From positions 87,337 through 151,336 of the forward strand of contig NZ_RBTP01000011.1 in the NCBI RefSeq assembly GCF_003702045.1: 64,000 bases of DNA, given 5' to 3'. A program made the position numbers and the translations under genes. Shown here piece after piece: positions 40,334 through 50,237 of this stretch (the first letter of the stretch is position 1; each line of letters starts with the position of its first letter). Under the pieces are notes generated by a model. It had not been told where the DNA came from, ran no database searches, and saw only the letters and a list, made by a program, of their open reading frames with translations. The stretch comes from Pseudomonas viridiflava. GTDB lineage: Bacteria > Pseudomonadota > Gammaproteobacteria > Pseudomonadales > Pseudomonadaceae.

Positions 40334-40358
40334 AGCCCCGCAATGCGGGGCTTTTTAT
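40334..40358 (+). terminator. Rho-independent terminator of the purMN unit
   Basis: AGCCCCGC pairs with GCGGGGCT around AAT and is followed by TTTT. The right arm and following bases match 16893-16917. Confidence 0.93.
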
Positions 40359-40383
40359 TGCCTGGCGTTCAGCGACCGTGCAT

Positions 40384-40400
40384 GTGACGCAGAGCGTCAC
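40384..40400. repeat. 17-bp palindrome, copy 1
   Basis: GTGACGCAGAGCGTCAC, a perfect 7-bp stem with an AGA loop. The reverse complement occurs at 59159-59175. Confidence 0.75.
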
Positions 40401-40435
40401 GGGATGCATGTCCACGCAGAGCATTATTTATGATC

Positions 40436-40482
40436 GTTACCACGCTCCTGCATGGTAATGCCTCTCAGGACGCTCCGCGTCC
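40436..40482 (-). repeat. two-hairpin REP-like element, copy 2 (inverted)
   Basis: Its reverse complement begins GGACGCGGAGCGTCC, followed by TGAGAGGCATTACCATGC, matching the copy at 32114-32166. The first hairpin is GGACGC/GCGTCC; the second stem here has changes (CATTACC). Confidence 0.75.
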
Positions 40483-40636
40483 GCACCCTCAAACAACACC
40501 ATTTATGGCAGTTGTACCAGCCAACAAGACACATGAAAAATCCTTCATTTAACCGTCACTTGGCCGCAAGCCACGTCATCCGAGGGTTGTGGCGCGATGA
40601 TCATTTTGTGAACAGACGAGAACCTGTACGGGCTAT

Positions 40637-40665
40637 TTACTTAGCCAGCTAACAGATTCTATAAA
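40637..40665 (+). promoter_or_regulatory. candidate sigma-70 promoter for the 59-residue protein
   Basis: TTACTT and TATAAA are separated by 17 bp, an optimal spacing. The start site would fall about 65 bp before the ATG at 40740. Sequence-only evidence. Confidence 0.45.
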
Positions 40666-40739
40666 AGAGTCCTGCGACACATCGCCGCAGTATCCAGAGG
40701 CCTAACCATCAAGGCCGCCAAAGTCAGGAGCTAACTACT

Positions 40740-40919
40740 ATGACTGTCAGAGTTACTGAACGCGACGACGCCCACCTCTCTCACGAAGCCGTTGCCGACG
40801 GCATTCAGATCTGGGACGTGCATCAACAGGATCAACTGGTCGGCATGTTTCACATAGAATCCGAAGCGTACCGGTATAAAGAAGAACTGGAAGCACTGGA
40901 AAGTCAGGGCAACCACTGA
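40740..40919 (+). CDS. small acidic protein of unknown function (59 residues)
   Basis: A short frame starting MTVRVTERDD, with a perfect AGGAG ribosome site at 40726-40730. The C-terminal third is a charged helix (RYKEELEALES). It is flanked by a candidate promoter and a strong terminator, which makes a real gene likely despite the length. The reading frame codes a clean soluble protein with no signal peptide. I recall similar small proteins in pseudomonads but know no function. Confidence 0.75.
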   Translation: MTVRVTERDDAHLSHEAVADGIQIWDVHQQDQLVGMFHIESEAYRYKEELEALESQGNH

Positions 40920-40944
40920 CGCCATTTCAGAATCGTGAATAAAC

Positions 40945-40972
40945 AAAACCCGCTCAAGGCGGGTTTTGTTTT
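40945..40972. terminator. bidirectional Rho-independent terminator
   Basis: AAAACCCGC pairs with GCGGGTTTT around CTCAAG-type loop bases, with A-runs and T-runs on both sides. It ends the 59-residue gene on the plus strand and the DUF2058 gene on the minus strand. Confidence 0.9.
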
Positions 40973-40986
40973 ATGGACGATGGTCG

Positions 40987-41529
40987 TTACCACATCAGGT
41001 CGTCAGGCACCTGATAAGCCGCGTACGGGTCATCTGCGTCCGGTGCTTCGGTCGGCGTATTGAGCAATACGACACGGCGCGGGTCGCGTTCCTGAATCTT
41101 CAGCGCCGCTTCACGCGGGATGATTTCATAACCGCCGCCATGATGAACGATGGCCAGCGAGCCGCTGCTGAGCTTGTTGCGCACCAGTGCGTTGACCGAG
41201 ATGCGCTTGACCTTCTTGTCGTCGACGAAGTTGTAGTAGTCCTCGGTGGTCAGCTTGGGCAGACGCGAGGCCTCGATCAGTTGCTTGACCTGAGCGGTGC
41301 GGGCTTTCTGCTCAACCTTCTCCTGCTGCTGACGATTGAGCTCCTGATCACGCTTGACCTTCTCGGCCAGCGCTTCCTGAGCCGCACGCTTCTGGGAATC
41401 GTCGGCCTGAGCCTGTCCCTTGTGGACCAGACGCTGCTCTTTCTGCTTTTCCTTGCTGACCTGCTTGGCCTGCTTCTGATTGACCAAGCCTGCCTTGAGC
41501 AACTGGTCGCGAAGTGAAATACCCGCCAT
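40987..41529 (-). CDS. DUF2058 family protein
   Basis: A 180-residue protein: N-terminal SLRDQLLKAGLVNQKQAKQ, a long, charged coiled coil (~20-95), then a C-terminal globular part with YYNFVDDKKVKRI and GGGYEIIP. E. coli YaiL is in this family; its role is poorly known, with nucleoprotein-like or polysome links suggested. It follows mazG by 26 bp. The start MAGISL is chosen over an upstream frame that lies inside mazG. Confidence 0.87.
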   Translation of the reverse strand: MAGISLRDQLLKAGLVNQKQAKQVSKEKQKEQRLVHKGQAQADDSQKRAAQEALAEKVKRDQELNRQQQEKVEQKARTAQVKQLIEASRLPKLTTEDYYNFVDDKKVKRISVNALVRNKLSSGSLAIVHHGGGYEIIPREAALKIQERDPRRVVLLNTPTEAPDADDPYAAYQVPDDLMW

Positions 41530-41555
41530 CTCTTTTCTCTCTCTTAAGCAACCAC

Positions 41556-42389
41556 TCAGCCGCAGCGGGGTGCATTTTTTTCCTGACGTTTGGCTTCGCC
41601 CCACAGCGCGTCCATTTCTTCGAGACTGCACGCTTCGATGGGTCGCTGGAGGTGGCGCAACGCCTGTTCAATGAATCTGAAGCGTCTGTCGAACTTGCTG
41701 TTGGCCGAGCGTAACGCAGTTTCCGGGTCGACTTTAAGGTGTCGCGCCAGATTGACTACACAAAACAACAGATCACCGACTTCTTCGGCAATGCCATCGG
41801 CGTCATTATCGACCATCGCTTCGAGCACTTCATCGAGTTCTTCGCGGACCTTGTCGATCACCGGCAACGCGGCAGGCCAGTCAAAGCCGACCTGTGCAGC
41901 ACGCTTTTGCAACTTGGTGGCACGACTCAGAGCAGGCAGGGCGTGGGGCACATCGTCCAGCAGCGACAACTGCTCGGGCGCTGCCGATTGTTCTGCGCGC
42001 TCCTGGGCCTTGATCTCGTCCCAACGCCGATTGACCTCCTCGTCCGTCAGGCGCGGCGTTTCAGCGGGCGCATACAATTCGCCGGTCGGAAACACATGCG
42101 GATGGCGACGCAGCAGCTTGCGCACGATGCCATCGACCACGCCGTCGAACTCAAAACGCCCTTCTTCCTTGGCCAGATGAGCATAGAAGACCACCTGAAA
42201 CAGCAAGTCGCCCAGCTCGCCCTTGAGCTGACTGAAATCGCCCTGCTCAATGGCATCGGCCACTTCGTAAGCTTCCTCCAGCGTGTGCGGTACGATGGTG
42301 GCGTAGGTCTGCTTCAGGTCCCAGGGGCAACCGTCTTGCGGATCGCGCAGCCGGGCCATGAGGTGGAGCAGGTCTTGAAGTGTGTGCAT
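41556..42389 (-). CDS. mazG: nucleoside triphosphate pyrophosphohydrolase MazG
   Basis: Hydrolyses NTPs to NMP and PPi. The 277-residue protein has two MazG domains; the first carries CPWDLKQT and the metal-binding EEAYEVADAI and GELGDLLFQVVF, the second ELDEVLEAM and EVGDLLFCVVNLAR. It lies downstream of relA (74-bp gap), which fits a role in lowering ppGpp-related nucleotides, as in E. coli. Confidence 0.95.
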   Translation of the reverse strand: MHTLQDLLHLMARLRDPQDGCPWDLKQTYATIVPHTLEEAYEVADAIEQGDFSQLKGELGDLLFQVVFYAHLAKEEGRFEFDGVVDGIVRKLLRRHPHVFPTGELYAPAETPRLTDEEVNRRWDEIKAQERAEQSAAPEQLSLLDDVPHALPALSRATKLQKRAAQVGFDWPAALPVIDKVREELDEVLEAMVDNDADGIAEEVGDLLFCVVNLARHLKVDPETALRSANSKFDRRFRFIEQALRHLQRPIEACSLEEMDALWGEAKRQEKNAPRCG

Positions 42390-42463
42390 TGCAAACTCTC
42401 TTTAACGCAGCGCGCTCACTGCCGGACGGATCCGGACAATGAGCGCCTGCGCGCAATCCGGGA

Positions 42464-44707
42464 TCACGGCGTGCGGTTACGACGCGTCTCGATAATATTC
42501 GGCAACTGGGAAATACGCCCCAGCAACCGACCCAGCGCATCCAGCCCAGGGATCTCAATGGTCAGCGACATCAACGCGGTGTTGTCTTCCTTGTTCGAAC
42601 GCGTGTTGACCGCCAGCACGTTGATGCGCTCATTGAGCAGCACCTGGGTCACGTCACGCAACAGACCGGAACGGTCGTAAGCGCGGATGATGATGTCCAC
42701 CGGATAGGTAAGTACCGGCACCGGCCCCCAACTGACCTGGATGATCCGCTCGGGCTCGCGCCCGCCCAGTTGCAGCACCGAGGCGCAGTCCTGACGGTGA
42801 ATGCTCACCCCGCGACCCTGGGTGATGTAACCGACGATGGCATCGCCCGGCAGCGGCTGGCAGCAGCCAGCCATCTGGGTCATCAGGTTGCCCACGCCCT
42901 GGATCTGAATATCGCCGCGCTTGCCCGGCTTGTAGCCCGTGGCCTTACGCGGGATCAGTTCCAGCTGTTCATTCATGCGGTCTGGCTCGACCTGCTGCTG
43001 AGCCAGATTGACCAGTTGCGCCAGACGCAGATCGCCAGCACCGAGCGCCGCGAACATGTCGTCGGCGGTCTTGTGATTGGCCTTGTCGGCCAGCTTGTCG
43101 AAATCGACTTGCGGCAGCGCCAGACGCCCCAGCTCACGCTCGAGCAGGGTTCTGCCGGCGGCGACGTTCTGATCGCGGGCCTGCAACTTGAACCAGTGAA
43201 CGATCTTGGCTCGCGCCCTGGACGTGGTGATGTAGCCCAGGTTCGAGTTCAGCCAGTCGCGACTCGGCGTGCCGTGCTTGCTGGTGATGATCTCGACCTG
43301 CTCACCAGTCTGCAGGCTGTAGTTGAGGGGCACGATCCGGCCGTTGATCTTCGCGCCACGGCAGTTGTGGCCGATCTCGGTGTGTACCCGATAGGCGAAA
43401 TCCAGCGGCGTCGCGCCCTTGGGCAGGTCGATGGCATGGCCGTCAGGCGTGAACACGTAAACCCGGTCCGGCTCGATATCGACCCGCAACTGGTCGGCCA
43501 GCCCGCCGATATCACCCAGCTCTTCGTGCCACTCCAGCACCTGGCGCAGCCAGGAGATTTTCTCTTCGTAATGGTTGGAGCCGGATTTGACGTCCGTGCC
43601 CTTGTAACGCCAATGCGCGCAAACGCCTAGTTCGGCCTCTTCGTGCATGGAATGGGTACGAATCTGGACTTCCAGCACCTTGCCTTCCGGCCCGATGACG
43701 GCGGTGTGCAGCGAGCGGTAGCCGTTTTCCTTGGGGTTGGCGATGTAGTCGTCGAACTCCTTGGGAATGTGCCGCCATAAGGTGTGCACGATCCCCAGCG
43801 CTGTGTAGCAGTCGCGCATTTCCGGGACGAGTACGCGCACCGCTCGCACGTCATAGATCTGGCTGAACGCCAAGCCCTTGCGCTGCATTTTGCGCCAGAT
43901 GGAATAGATGTGTTTGGCACGGCCGCTGATATCGGCGGTAACGCCCGTGGCCAGCAGTTCGTTTTCCAGCTGGGACATGACATCGCTGATGAACCGTTCA
44001 CGGTCCAGACGACGCTCGTGCAACAGCTTGGCGATCTGCTTGTACTGATCAGGCTCCAGGTAGCGGAAAGACAGGTCTTCCAGCTCCCACTTGATGTGCC
44101 CGATACCCAGACGGTGGGCAAGCGGTGCATAGATGTCGAAGACTTCCCGCGCCACGCGGTTACGCTTTTCGTCGTCGGCGTTCTTCACCGCACGAATCGC
44201 ACAGGTACGCTCGGCCAGCTTGATCAGTGCGACGCGCACGTCGTCAACCATCGCCACCAGCATCTTGCGCAGGTTCTCGACCTGAGCCTGACTGCCCAGC
44301 ACCAGCGACTGGCGCGGGCTGAGACTGGCGCTGATTGCGGCCATGCGCAGCACGCCGTCGATCAGTTTGGCAACCGTTGCACCAAACTGCTGCTCGACAT
44401 CCGGCAGCGGAATGACGCCTTCGCGCACGCCCCGATAAATAACCGCTGCCACCAGCGAGTCCTGATCCAGCTTGAGGTCAGCCAGAATTTCCGCGATTTC
44501 CAGACCGGTCTGGAAACTGGACGTGCCATCTGCCCAATGATTCTTCAGTGCCTTGTCGTTATGCTCGGCTTGCCGGGCGAACTCACAGGCTTTTTTCATG
44601 ACGTCCCGGTCCAGGACCAGGTCGACGCTGACAATATGATCAAGCCATGCGTCGAGGTTGATACTGCCGTCTGTGTTTATCGGCTGGTGCGCTCTCACCT
44701 GTACCAT
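42464..44707 (-). CDS. relA: (p)ppGpp synthetase RelA
   Basis: Makes (p)ppGpp on stalled ribosomes in the stringent response. The 747-residue protein has the RelA/SpoT layout: a pseudo-hydrolase domain, the synthetase domain (YRSLHTAVIG...EVQIRTHSMHEEAE), a TGS domain (VYVFTPDGHAIDLPKG), a conserved Cys region and a C-terminal ACT domain. The hydrolase HD motif is replaced (IYRGVREG where SpoT has HDVIEDT-like residues), so it should be synthetase-only. The ATG at 44707 precedes the family N-terminus MVQVRAHQP. Confidence 0.97.
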   Translation of the reverse strand: MVQVRAHQPINTDGSINLDAWLDHIVSVDLVLDRDVMKKACEFARQAEHNDKALKNHWADGTSSFQTGLEIAEILADLKLDQDSLVAAVIYRGVREGVIPLPDVEQQFGATVAKLIDGVLRMAAISASLSPRQSLVLGSQAQVENLRKMLVAMVDDVRVALIKLAERTCAIRAVKNADDEKRNRVAREVFDIYAPLAHRLGIGHIKWELEDLSFRYLEPDQYKQIAKLLHERRLDRERFISDVMSQLENELLATGVTADISGRAKHIYSIWRKMQRKGLAFSQIYDVRAVRVLVPEMRDCYTALGIVHTLWRHIPKEFDDYIANPKENGYRSLHTAVIGPEGKVLEVQIRTHSMHEEAELGVCAHWRYKGTDVKSGSNHYEEKISWLRQVLEWHEELGDIGGLADQLRVDIEPDRVYVFTPDGHAIDLPKGATPLDFAYRVHTEIGHNCRGAKINGRIVPLNYSLQTGEQVEIITSKHGTPSRDWLNSNLGYITTSRARAKIVHWFKLQARDQNVAAGRTLLERELGRLALPQVDFDKLADKANHKTADDMFAALGAGDLRLAQLVNLAQQQVEPDRMNEQLELIPRKATGYKPGKRGDIQIQGVGNLMTQMAGCCQPLPGDAIVGYITQGRGVSIHRQDCASVLQLGGREPERIIQVSWGPVPVLTYPVDIIIRAYDRSGLLRDVTQVLLNERINVLAVNTRSNKEDNTALMSLTIEIPGLDALGRLLGRISQLPNIIETRRNRTP

Positions 44708-44864
44708 GCTGCTTACCTTCCCTACGGCGCGATGAATAGCGCCATCAGTCGCCAGCCTTCTGAGCGAATGCCACTTGCCGGGCAAGCAAGGACCGGCATT
44801 CGCGGGCCAGTCGGATTAAATGAGATTCCCTGTCAGCCGCTGATTCGATCCAATGAACCGCTGC

Positions 44865-46220
44865 TCACTTACTCATTTCAAATAAAGCCATCGCCTCGAC
44901 ATGCGCCGTCTGAGGAAACATATCGAGAATTCCGGCACGTTTCAGTCGGTAGCCCTGATTGACCAGTTCGACCGTGTCGCGAGCCAAAGTTGCCGGGTTG
45001 CATGACACATAGAGCAACCGCTGGGCGCCTGTTTTACGGATCTGGCGCACCACTTCAAATGCACCGTCGCGCGGCGGGTCCAAGAGTACCGCAGAAAACC
45101 CCTCGGCTGCCCAACTCGCGTTCGTCAGCGGCTGCGAAAGATCTGCCTGAAAAAACGCTACATTATGCAGATCATTACTCACCGCGTTTGCCCCCGCACG
45201 TTCGACCATCGTCGCAACGCCCTCGACCGCCACCACTTCCTTCGCCTTTGCGGCCAGCGGCAAAGCGAAGTTGCCAAGGCCACAGAACAGATCCATGACC
45301 CGTTCATCGGCCGCAGGTGCCAGCCACTTGAGCGCCTGCTCGATCATCGCGGTATTGACCGCCGCGTTGACCTGAATGAAATCCCCTGGCCGCCATGCCA
45401 ATTGCAAGTCCCAAGGCTCCAGACGATAGCCCAGTTGATCATCGGGACTCACTGGCTGCGGATCACCTTCGCCGTGCAACCACAACTGAGCGTCGTGCGT
45501 TGCACAGAACGCATTGAGCACAGCCAGATCAGCATCCGCCAGCGGTGCGGTGTGACGCAACAACACCGCAACGGCCGACCCGCTGAACAGCTCGACATGC
45601 CCCAGCGCCTGAGGCTTGCTCAGGCTGCGCAGCATGGCGGGCAATTGCGTCATGATCGGTTGCAAGGCTTGTACCAGCACTGGGCATTCGTCGATGCCGA
45701 CAATGTCCTGGCTGGCCGTTGCCCGAAAGCCGACGTCCAGCCGTTTGGCCTTCACATCCCAGCGTACGGCGACCCGGGCGCGCCTGCGGTAGGCCAGTTC
45801 GGAGCCGCTCAACGGAGCTGCCCACTCCTGCGGTTCTACATTGGCTACCCGCAGCAACTGCTCGGCAAGCATGCGCTGTTTCAGGGCAAGCTGTTCGTCA
45901 TGAGGCACGTGTTGCACGCTGCAACCGCCACAACGCCCGAAGTGCTTGCACATGGGCGCACGACGCATATCGCTGGCGGTAAACACCCGCTCAGTGCGTG
46001 CTTCGACCACCTTGCCGCGGGCATTGAGCACGCGCGCTTCGACCTCCTCGCCTGCCAGACTGCCGGCAACGAACCAGGTGCGACCTTCAAGAAACGCAAT
46101 ACCGCGCCCGTCATCCGACAGGCGCTCGATGGTCAGGCGCTGTTTTTTGCCGACGGGCACCTGCACGGTCTTGACGCCGCCGGTAGGCTGGAAGCGCAAT
46201 CCTCTCTCATGCTTGGCCAT
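44865..46220 (-). CDS. rlmD: 23S rRNA (uracil1939-C5)-methyltransferase RlmD
   Basis: Methylates U1939 of 23S rRNA using SAM. The 451-residue protein has a TRAM domain (~10-70), a [4Fe-4S] motif C-x5-C-x2-C ([10 protein letters not shown]) and a later Cys, a SAM-binding [16 protein letters not shown] and the catalytic Cys in [12 protein letters not shown]. The start shares one base with the stop of cysM (TGATG). Confidence 0.96.
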   Translation of the reverse strand: MAKHERGLRFQPTGGVKTVQVPVGKKQRLTIERLSDDGRGIAFLEGRTWFVAGSLAGEEVEARVLNARGKVVEARTERVFTASDMRRAPMCKHFGRCGGCSVQHVPHDEQLALKQRMLAEQLLRVANVEPQEWAAPLSGSELAYRRRARVAVRWDVKAKRLDVGFRATASQDIVGIDECPVLVQALQPIMTQLPAMLRSLSKPQALGHVELFSGSAVAVLLRHTAPLADADLAVLNAFCATHDAQLWLHGEGDPQPVSPDDQLGYRLEPWDLQLAWRPGDFIQVNAAVNTAMIEQALKWLAPAADERVMDLFCGLGNFALPLAAKAKEVVAVEGVATMVERAGANAVSNDLHNVAFFQADLSQPLTNASWAAEGFSAVLLDPPRDGAFEVVRQIRKTGAQRLLYVSCNPATLARDTVELVNQGYRLKRAGILDMFPQTAHVEAMALFEMSK

Positions 46221-47122
46221 CAGTTGGGCGCGTCGTAGATGCCAGTCGACAGGTAACGGTCGCCTCGGTCACAGATGATTGCCACGATCACGGCGTTTTC
46301 GACCTCACGGGAAATGCGCAGCATGCCCGCCACCGAACCACCGGATGACACGCCGCAGAAAATACCTTCTTCACGCGCCAGTCGGCGCATGGTGTCTTCG
46401 GCTTCGGTCTGGCCCATGTCGATGATGCGGTCGACGCGATCGGCCTGATAGATCTTCGGCAGGTACTCGTAAGGCCAGCGGCGGATACCGGGAATGGACG
46501 CGCCTTCCATCGGTTGCAAACCGACGATCTGCACCTGGGGATTCTGCTCCTTGAGGTAACGCGAGGTGCCCATGATGGTGCCGGTCGTGCCCATCGAACT
46601 GACGAAATGGGACACAGTGCCGCCCGTCTGCCGCCAGATTTCCGGACCGGTGGAGGTGTAATGCGCCTCGGGATTATCGCCATTAGCGAACTGGTCCAGC
46701 ACTTTACCGCGCCCTTCAGCCTGCATGCGCCCGGCAAGGTCACGGGCACCTTCCATGCCCTCTTCCTTGCTGACCAGAATGAGTTCGGCACCGTAGGCGG
46801 TCATCGCCGCCTTGCGCTCGGCGCTCGAGTTGTCCGGCATAATCAGGATCATGCGGTAGCCCTTGATCGCCGCAGCCATCGCCAGCGCGATACCGGTATT
46901 GCCGGAAGTGGCTTCGATCAGGGTGTCACCGGCGTTGATCTGGCCGCGAAGTTCGGCACGGGTGATCATCGACAGCGCGGGACGGTCTTTCACCGAGCCA
47001 GCCGGGTTGTTACCTTCAAGCTTCAACAAGAGGGTATTGCTGGTGTTACCCGCCATGCGTTGCAGACGCACCAGCGGGGTGTTGCCGACGCAATCGGCAA
47101 TGGTTTGATACTGCAAGGTCAT
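46220..47122 (-). CDS. cysM: cysteine synthase B CysM
   Basis: Makes cysteine from O-acetylserine and sulphide or thiosulphate. The 300-residue PLP enzyme has the lysine in [14 protein letters not shown], the phosphate loop [13 protein letters not shown] and the SGGSVAGML segment. The Arg/Gly pattern around the active site favours CysM over CysK. First gene of a unit with rlmD; divergent from gacS. Confidence 0.95.
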   Translation of the reverse strand: MTLQYQTIADCVGNTPLVRLQRMAGNTSNTLLLKLEGNNPAGSVKDRPALSMITRAELRGQINAGDTLIEATSGNTGIALAMAAAIKGYRMILIMPDNSSAERKAAMTAYGAELILVSKEEGMEGARDLAGRMQAEGRGKVLDQFANGDNPEAHYTSTGPEIWRQTGGTVSHFVSSMGTTGTIMGTSRYLKEQNPQVQIVGLQPMEGASIPGIRRWPYEYLPKIYQADRVDRIIDMGQTEAEDTMRRLAREEGIFCGVSSGGSVAGMLRISREVENAVIVAIICDRGDRYLSTGIYDAPN

Positions 47123-47379
47123 GGCGTATTCGCAATCCAGACTGCGGGGCGCCTATCATAACGGCAAACGCTCAAACCCCATATCACGCAAAGTGCGCGC
47201 GCTATAACCAAAAGATATAAGTGCCCCCCTGCCTTCCTCTTTGGATCAAGGGCATTTCTGGCGCAACACTAATGTGCCCACACTGACGGTAAATGGCTAA
47301 ACTCATCCCCTTGTGCCGATAGGGCCAGGCGACTGCTGCCTGATATCGACGGACTGATACCGGTTGCTGGAGAAAGAGC

Positions 47380-50140
47380 GTGCTGAACAAGCTGGGTATA
47401 AAAGGCCGCGTACTACTGTTGACCATCCTCCCCGCCAGCCTGATGGCCGCGGTGTTGGGCGGCTATTTCACCTGGATGCAATTGCACGAACTGCAGAACC
47501 AGTTGTTGCAGCGCGGCGAAATGATCGCTCAGGATCTGGCGCCGTTGTCAGCCAGTGCATTGGGGCGCAAAGACAAGATTTTGCTGACCCGCATTGCGAC
47601 CCAGACTCTTGAACAGGCCGACGTGCGCGCCGTGTCGTTCCTGGATGTCGATCGCACCTCGCTGGCTCATGCGGGGCCGACCCTGATCAGTCCTTCGCCC
47701 ATTGGCAGCAGCACCCAGCTGCTCAGTTCGTCCGGCAATGACGCCACTCGCTACCTGATGCCGGTATTCGGTCATCAGCGTCACCTCACCAGCCCGATCA
47801 TCCCCGCCGAAGCCGACATGCTGTTGGGCTGGGTGGAACTTGAGATTTCCCACAACGGCACTCTGTTGCGCGGCTATCGCAGCCTGTTTGCCAGCCTGCT
47901 GCTGATTTTCACCGGCCTTGCCTTCACCGCCATTCTGGCCGTCCGCATGAGCCGCACCATCAACGGCCCGCTGAGCCAGATCAAGCAGGCCGTTTCGCAA
48001 CTCAAGGACGGCAACCTGGAAACACGCCTGCCACCGCTGGGCAGCCGCGAGCTGGATCAGCTTGCGTCGGGCATCAATCGCATGGCCGCCACCCTGCAGA
48101 ATGCGCAGGAAGAGTTGCAAATGAGCATCGATCAGGCAACCGAGGACGTCAGGCAGAACCTGGAAACCATCGAAATCCAGAACATCGAGCTGGACCTGGC
48201 GCGCAAGGAGGCCTTGGAAGCGAGCCGGATCAAGTCCGAATTTCTGGCCAACATGAGCCACGAAATCCGCACGCCGCTCAACGGGATTCTGGGCTTTACC
48301 CACCTGTTGCAAAAAAGCGAGCTCACTCCGCGTCAGTACGACTACCTCGGCACCATCGAAAAGTCCGCCGACAACCTGTTGAGCATCATCAACGAGATCC
48401 TCGACTTCTCAAAGATCGAGGCCGGCAAGCTGGTGCTGGATAACATTCCGTTCAACCTGCGCGACTTATTGCAAGACACCTTGACGATCCTGGCACCCGC
48501 TGCCCACGCCAAACAGCTTGAACTGGTCAGTCTGGTTTACCGCGACACGCCGCTGGCCCTGTCGGGCGACCCGCTGCGGCTCAGGCAGATCCTGACCAAT
48601 CTGGTCAGCAACGCGATCAAGTTCACCCGCCAGGGCACCATCGTCGCCCGCGCCATGCTCGAAGACGAAACCGAAGAACATGCCCAGTTGCGCATCAGCG
48701 TGCAGGACACCGGCATAGGCCTGTCCAGTCAGGACGTGCGCGCGCTGTTCCAGGCGTTCAGCCAGGCCGACAATTCCATCTCGCGCCAACCGGGCGGTAC
48801 GGGCCTGGGGCTGGTGATTTCCAAGCGACTGATCGAGCAGATGGGCGGCGAAATCGGGGTCGACAGCACACCGGGCGAAGGCTCGGAGTTCTGGATCAGC
48901 CTCAACCTGCCCAAGGCTCGCGAAGACAAGGAGGAAACCGCCAACCAAGCGCTCGAAGGCCTGCGCGCGGCGGTGCTTGAACACCACGATCTGGCCCGTC
49001 AGGCGCTGGAGCATCAACTGGAGGACTGCGGGCTGCACACCGTTGTCTTCAACAATCTGGAAAACCTGCTCAACGGCGTGACGGCAGCGCATGACACGTC
49101 ACAGGCCATTGATCTGGTGGTGCTGGGCGTAACGGCTCTGGAAATTTCGCCGGAGCGGTTGCGCCAGCATATCTGGGACCTGGAAAACCTTAACTGCAAG
49201 GTGATGGTGTTGTGCCCCACCACTGAGCATGCGCTGTTCCAGATGTCCGTACACGATGTGTACACCCAGTTGCAGGCCAAGCCGGCCTGTAGCCGTAAAC
49301 TGCACAAGGCGCTGTCCGAACTGATTGCACCACGTGCGATCCGTGCCGACGTCAGCCTGCCGCTGTCCAGCCGTGCGCCGCGCGTGCTGTGCGTGGACGA
49401 CAATCCTGCCAACCTGCTGCTGGTGCAGACCCTGCTCGAAGACATGGGCGCTGAAGTCGTGGCGGTGGACGGGGGTTACGCGGCCGTGAGCGCAGTGCAG
49501 CAGGAAGCGTTCGATCTGGTGCTGATGGACGTTCAGATGCCAGGCATGGACGGCTGTCAGGCCACCGAAGCGATTCGCGCCTGGGAAACCGAGCGCAATC
49601 AAACCTCCCTGCCGATTGTCGCCCTTACAGCTCATGCGATGGCCAACGAAAAACGCTCGCTGTTGCAAAGCGGCATGGACGACTACCTGACCAAACCGAT
49701 CAGCGAACGCCAACTGGCGCAGGTGGTGCTCAAATGGACAGGGCTGGCGCTGCGCAACCCCGTCCCGGAACGTCAGGCGGAAACCAGCGTCGCTCACGTC
49801 GGGCCGCTGGTGCTGGATCACGAAGAAGGCTTGCGTCTGGCAGCTGGCAGCTGGCAAGCCGGATCTGGCGGCGGACATGCTGGCCATGCTGCTGGCCTCA
49901 CTGGACGCCGACCGCGACGCCATTCGGGCTGCGCGTGCCAGCGAAGATATTCAAGGCATCATCGAACGCGTCCACCGCCTGCACGGTGCGACACGCTACT
50001 GCGGCGTCCCGCAACTGCGCACCGCCTGCCAGCGCGCCGAAACCCTGCTCAAACAGGATGCGCCGCATACCGAAGACGCGCTGGATGATCTTGAAAAGGC
50101 CATCATACGGTTGGCGGCAGAGGCGCGGGTGACGGCTTGA
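47380..50140 (+). pseudogene. gacS: gacS hybrid sensor kinase, frameshifted before the Hpt domain
   Basis: GacS phosphorylates the regulator GacA and so turns on the Rsm small RNAs, secondary metabolism, virulence and biofilm. The start is GTG at 47380 with GGAG upstream. Membrane helices, HAMP, HisKA (H294 in MSHEIRTP), HATPase_c and REC (D717 in LVLMDVQMPG) domains are intact. An extra 7-bp unit CTGGCAG (three copies, two full and one partial, 49837-49857) shifts the frame after residue 823; the frame ends at 50088 with 79 unrelated residues. With one copy removed the frame runs to 50140 and gives 917 residues with an Hpt domain and H863 (VHRLHGATRYCG). Probably a loss-of-function gacS. Confidence 0.93.
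49837..49850 (+). repeat. 7-bp tandem duplication causing the gacS frameshift
   Basis: CTGGCAG occurs twice in a row (49837-49843, 49844-49850) and is followed by CTGGCAA. Related genes have one copy before CTGGCAA, encoding LAAGK. Adding one unit is +1 in frame. Repeat slippage is the likely cause. Confidence 0.9.
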
Positions 50141-50149
50141 TCCTGAAAC

Positions 50150-50210
50150 ACTCTTGATCGTGCCCACGCTCGCGCTCATCGCGACGTGTAGAACGATGAG
50201 CGATCAAGAC
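50150..50210. repeat. intergenic dyad (REP-like)
   Basis: CTTGATCG (50153-50160) and CGATCAAG (50201-50208) are inverted, and within them GCTCATCG (50174-50181) pairs with CGATGAGC (50194-50201). The element lies between gacS and ldhA and is related in wording to the sequence at 52163-52183. Confidence 0.6.
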
Positions 50211-50237
50211 CTGACACCGCAAAAAGGACCCTCACCC

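Larger units (their letters stand above)
40359..40739. other. 381-bp intergenic region with REP elements and a promoter
   Basis: No gene of credible length. The palindrome GTGACGCAGAGCGTCAC (40384-40400), the inverted two-hairpin element (40436-40482) and a sigma-70-like promoter (40637-40665) account for most of the structured sequence. Confidence 0.6.
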
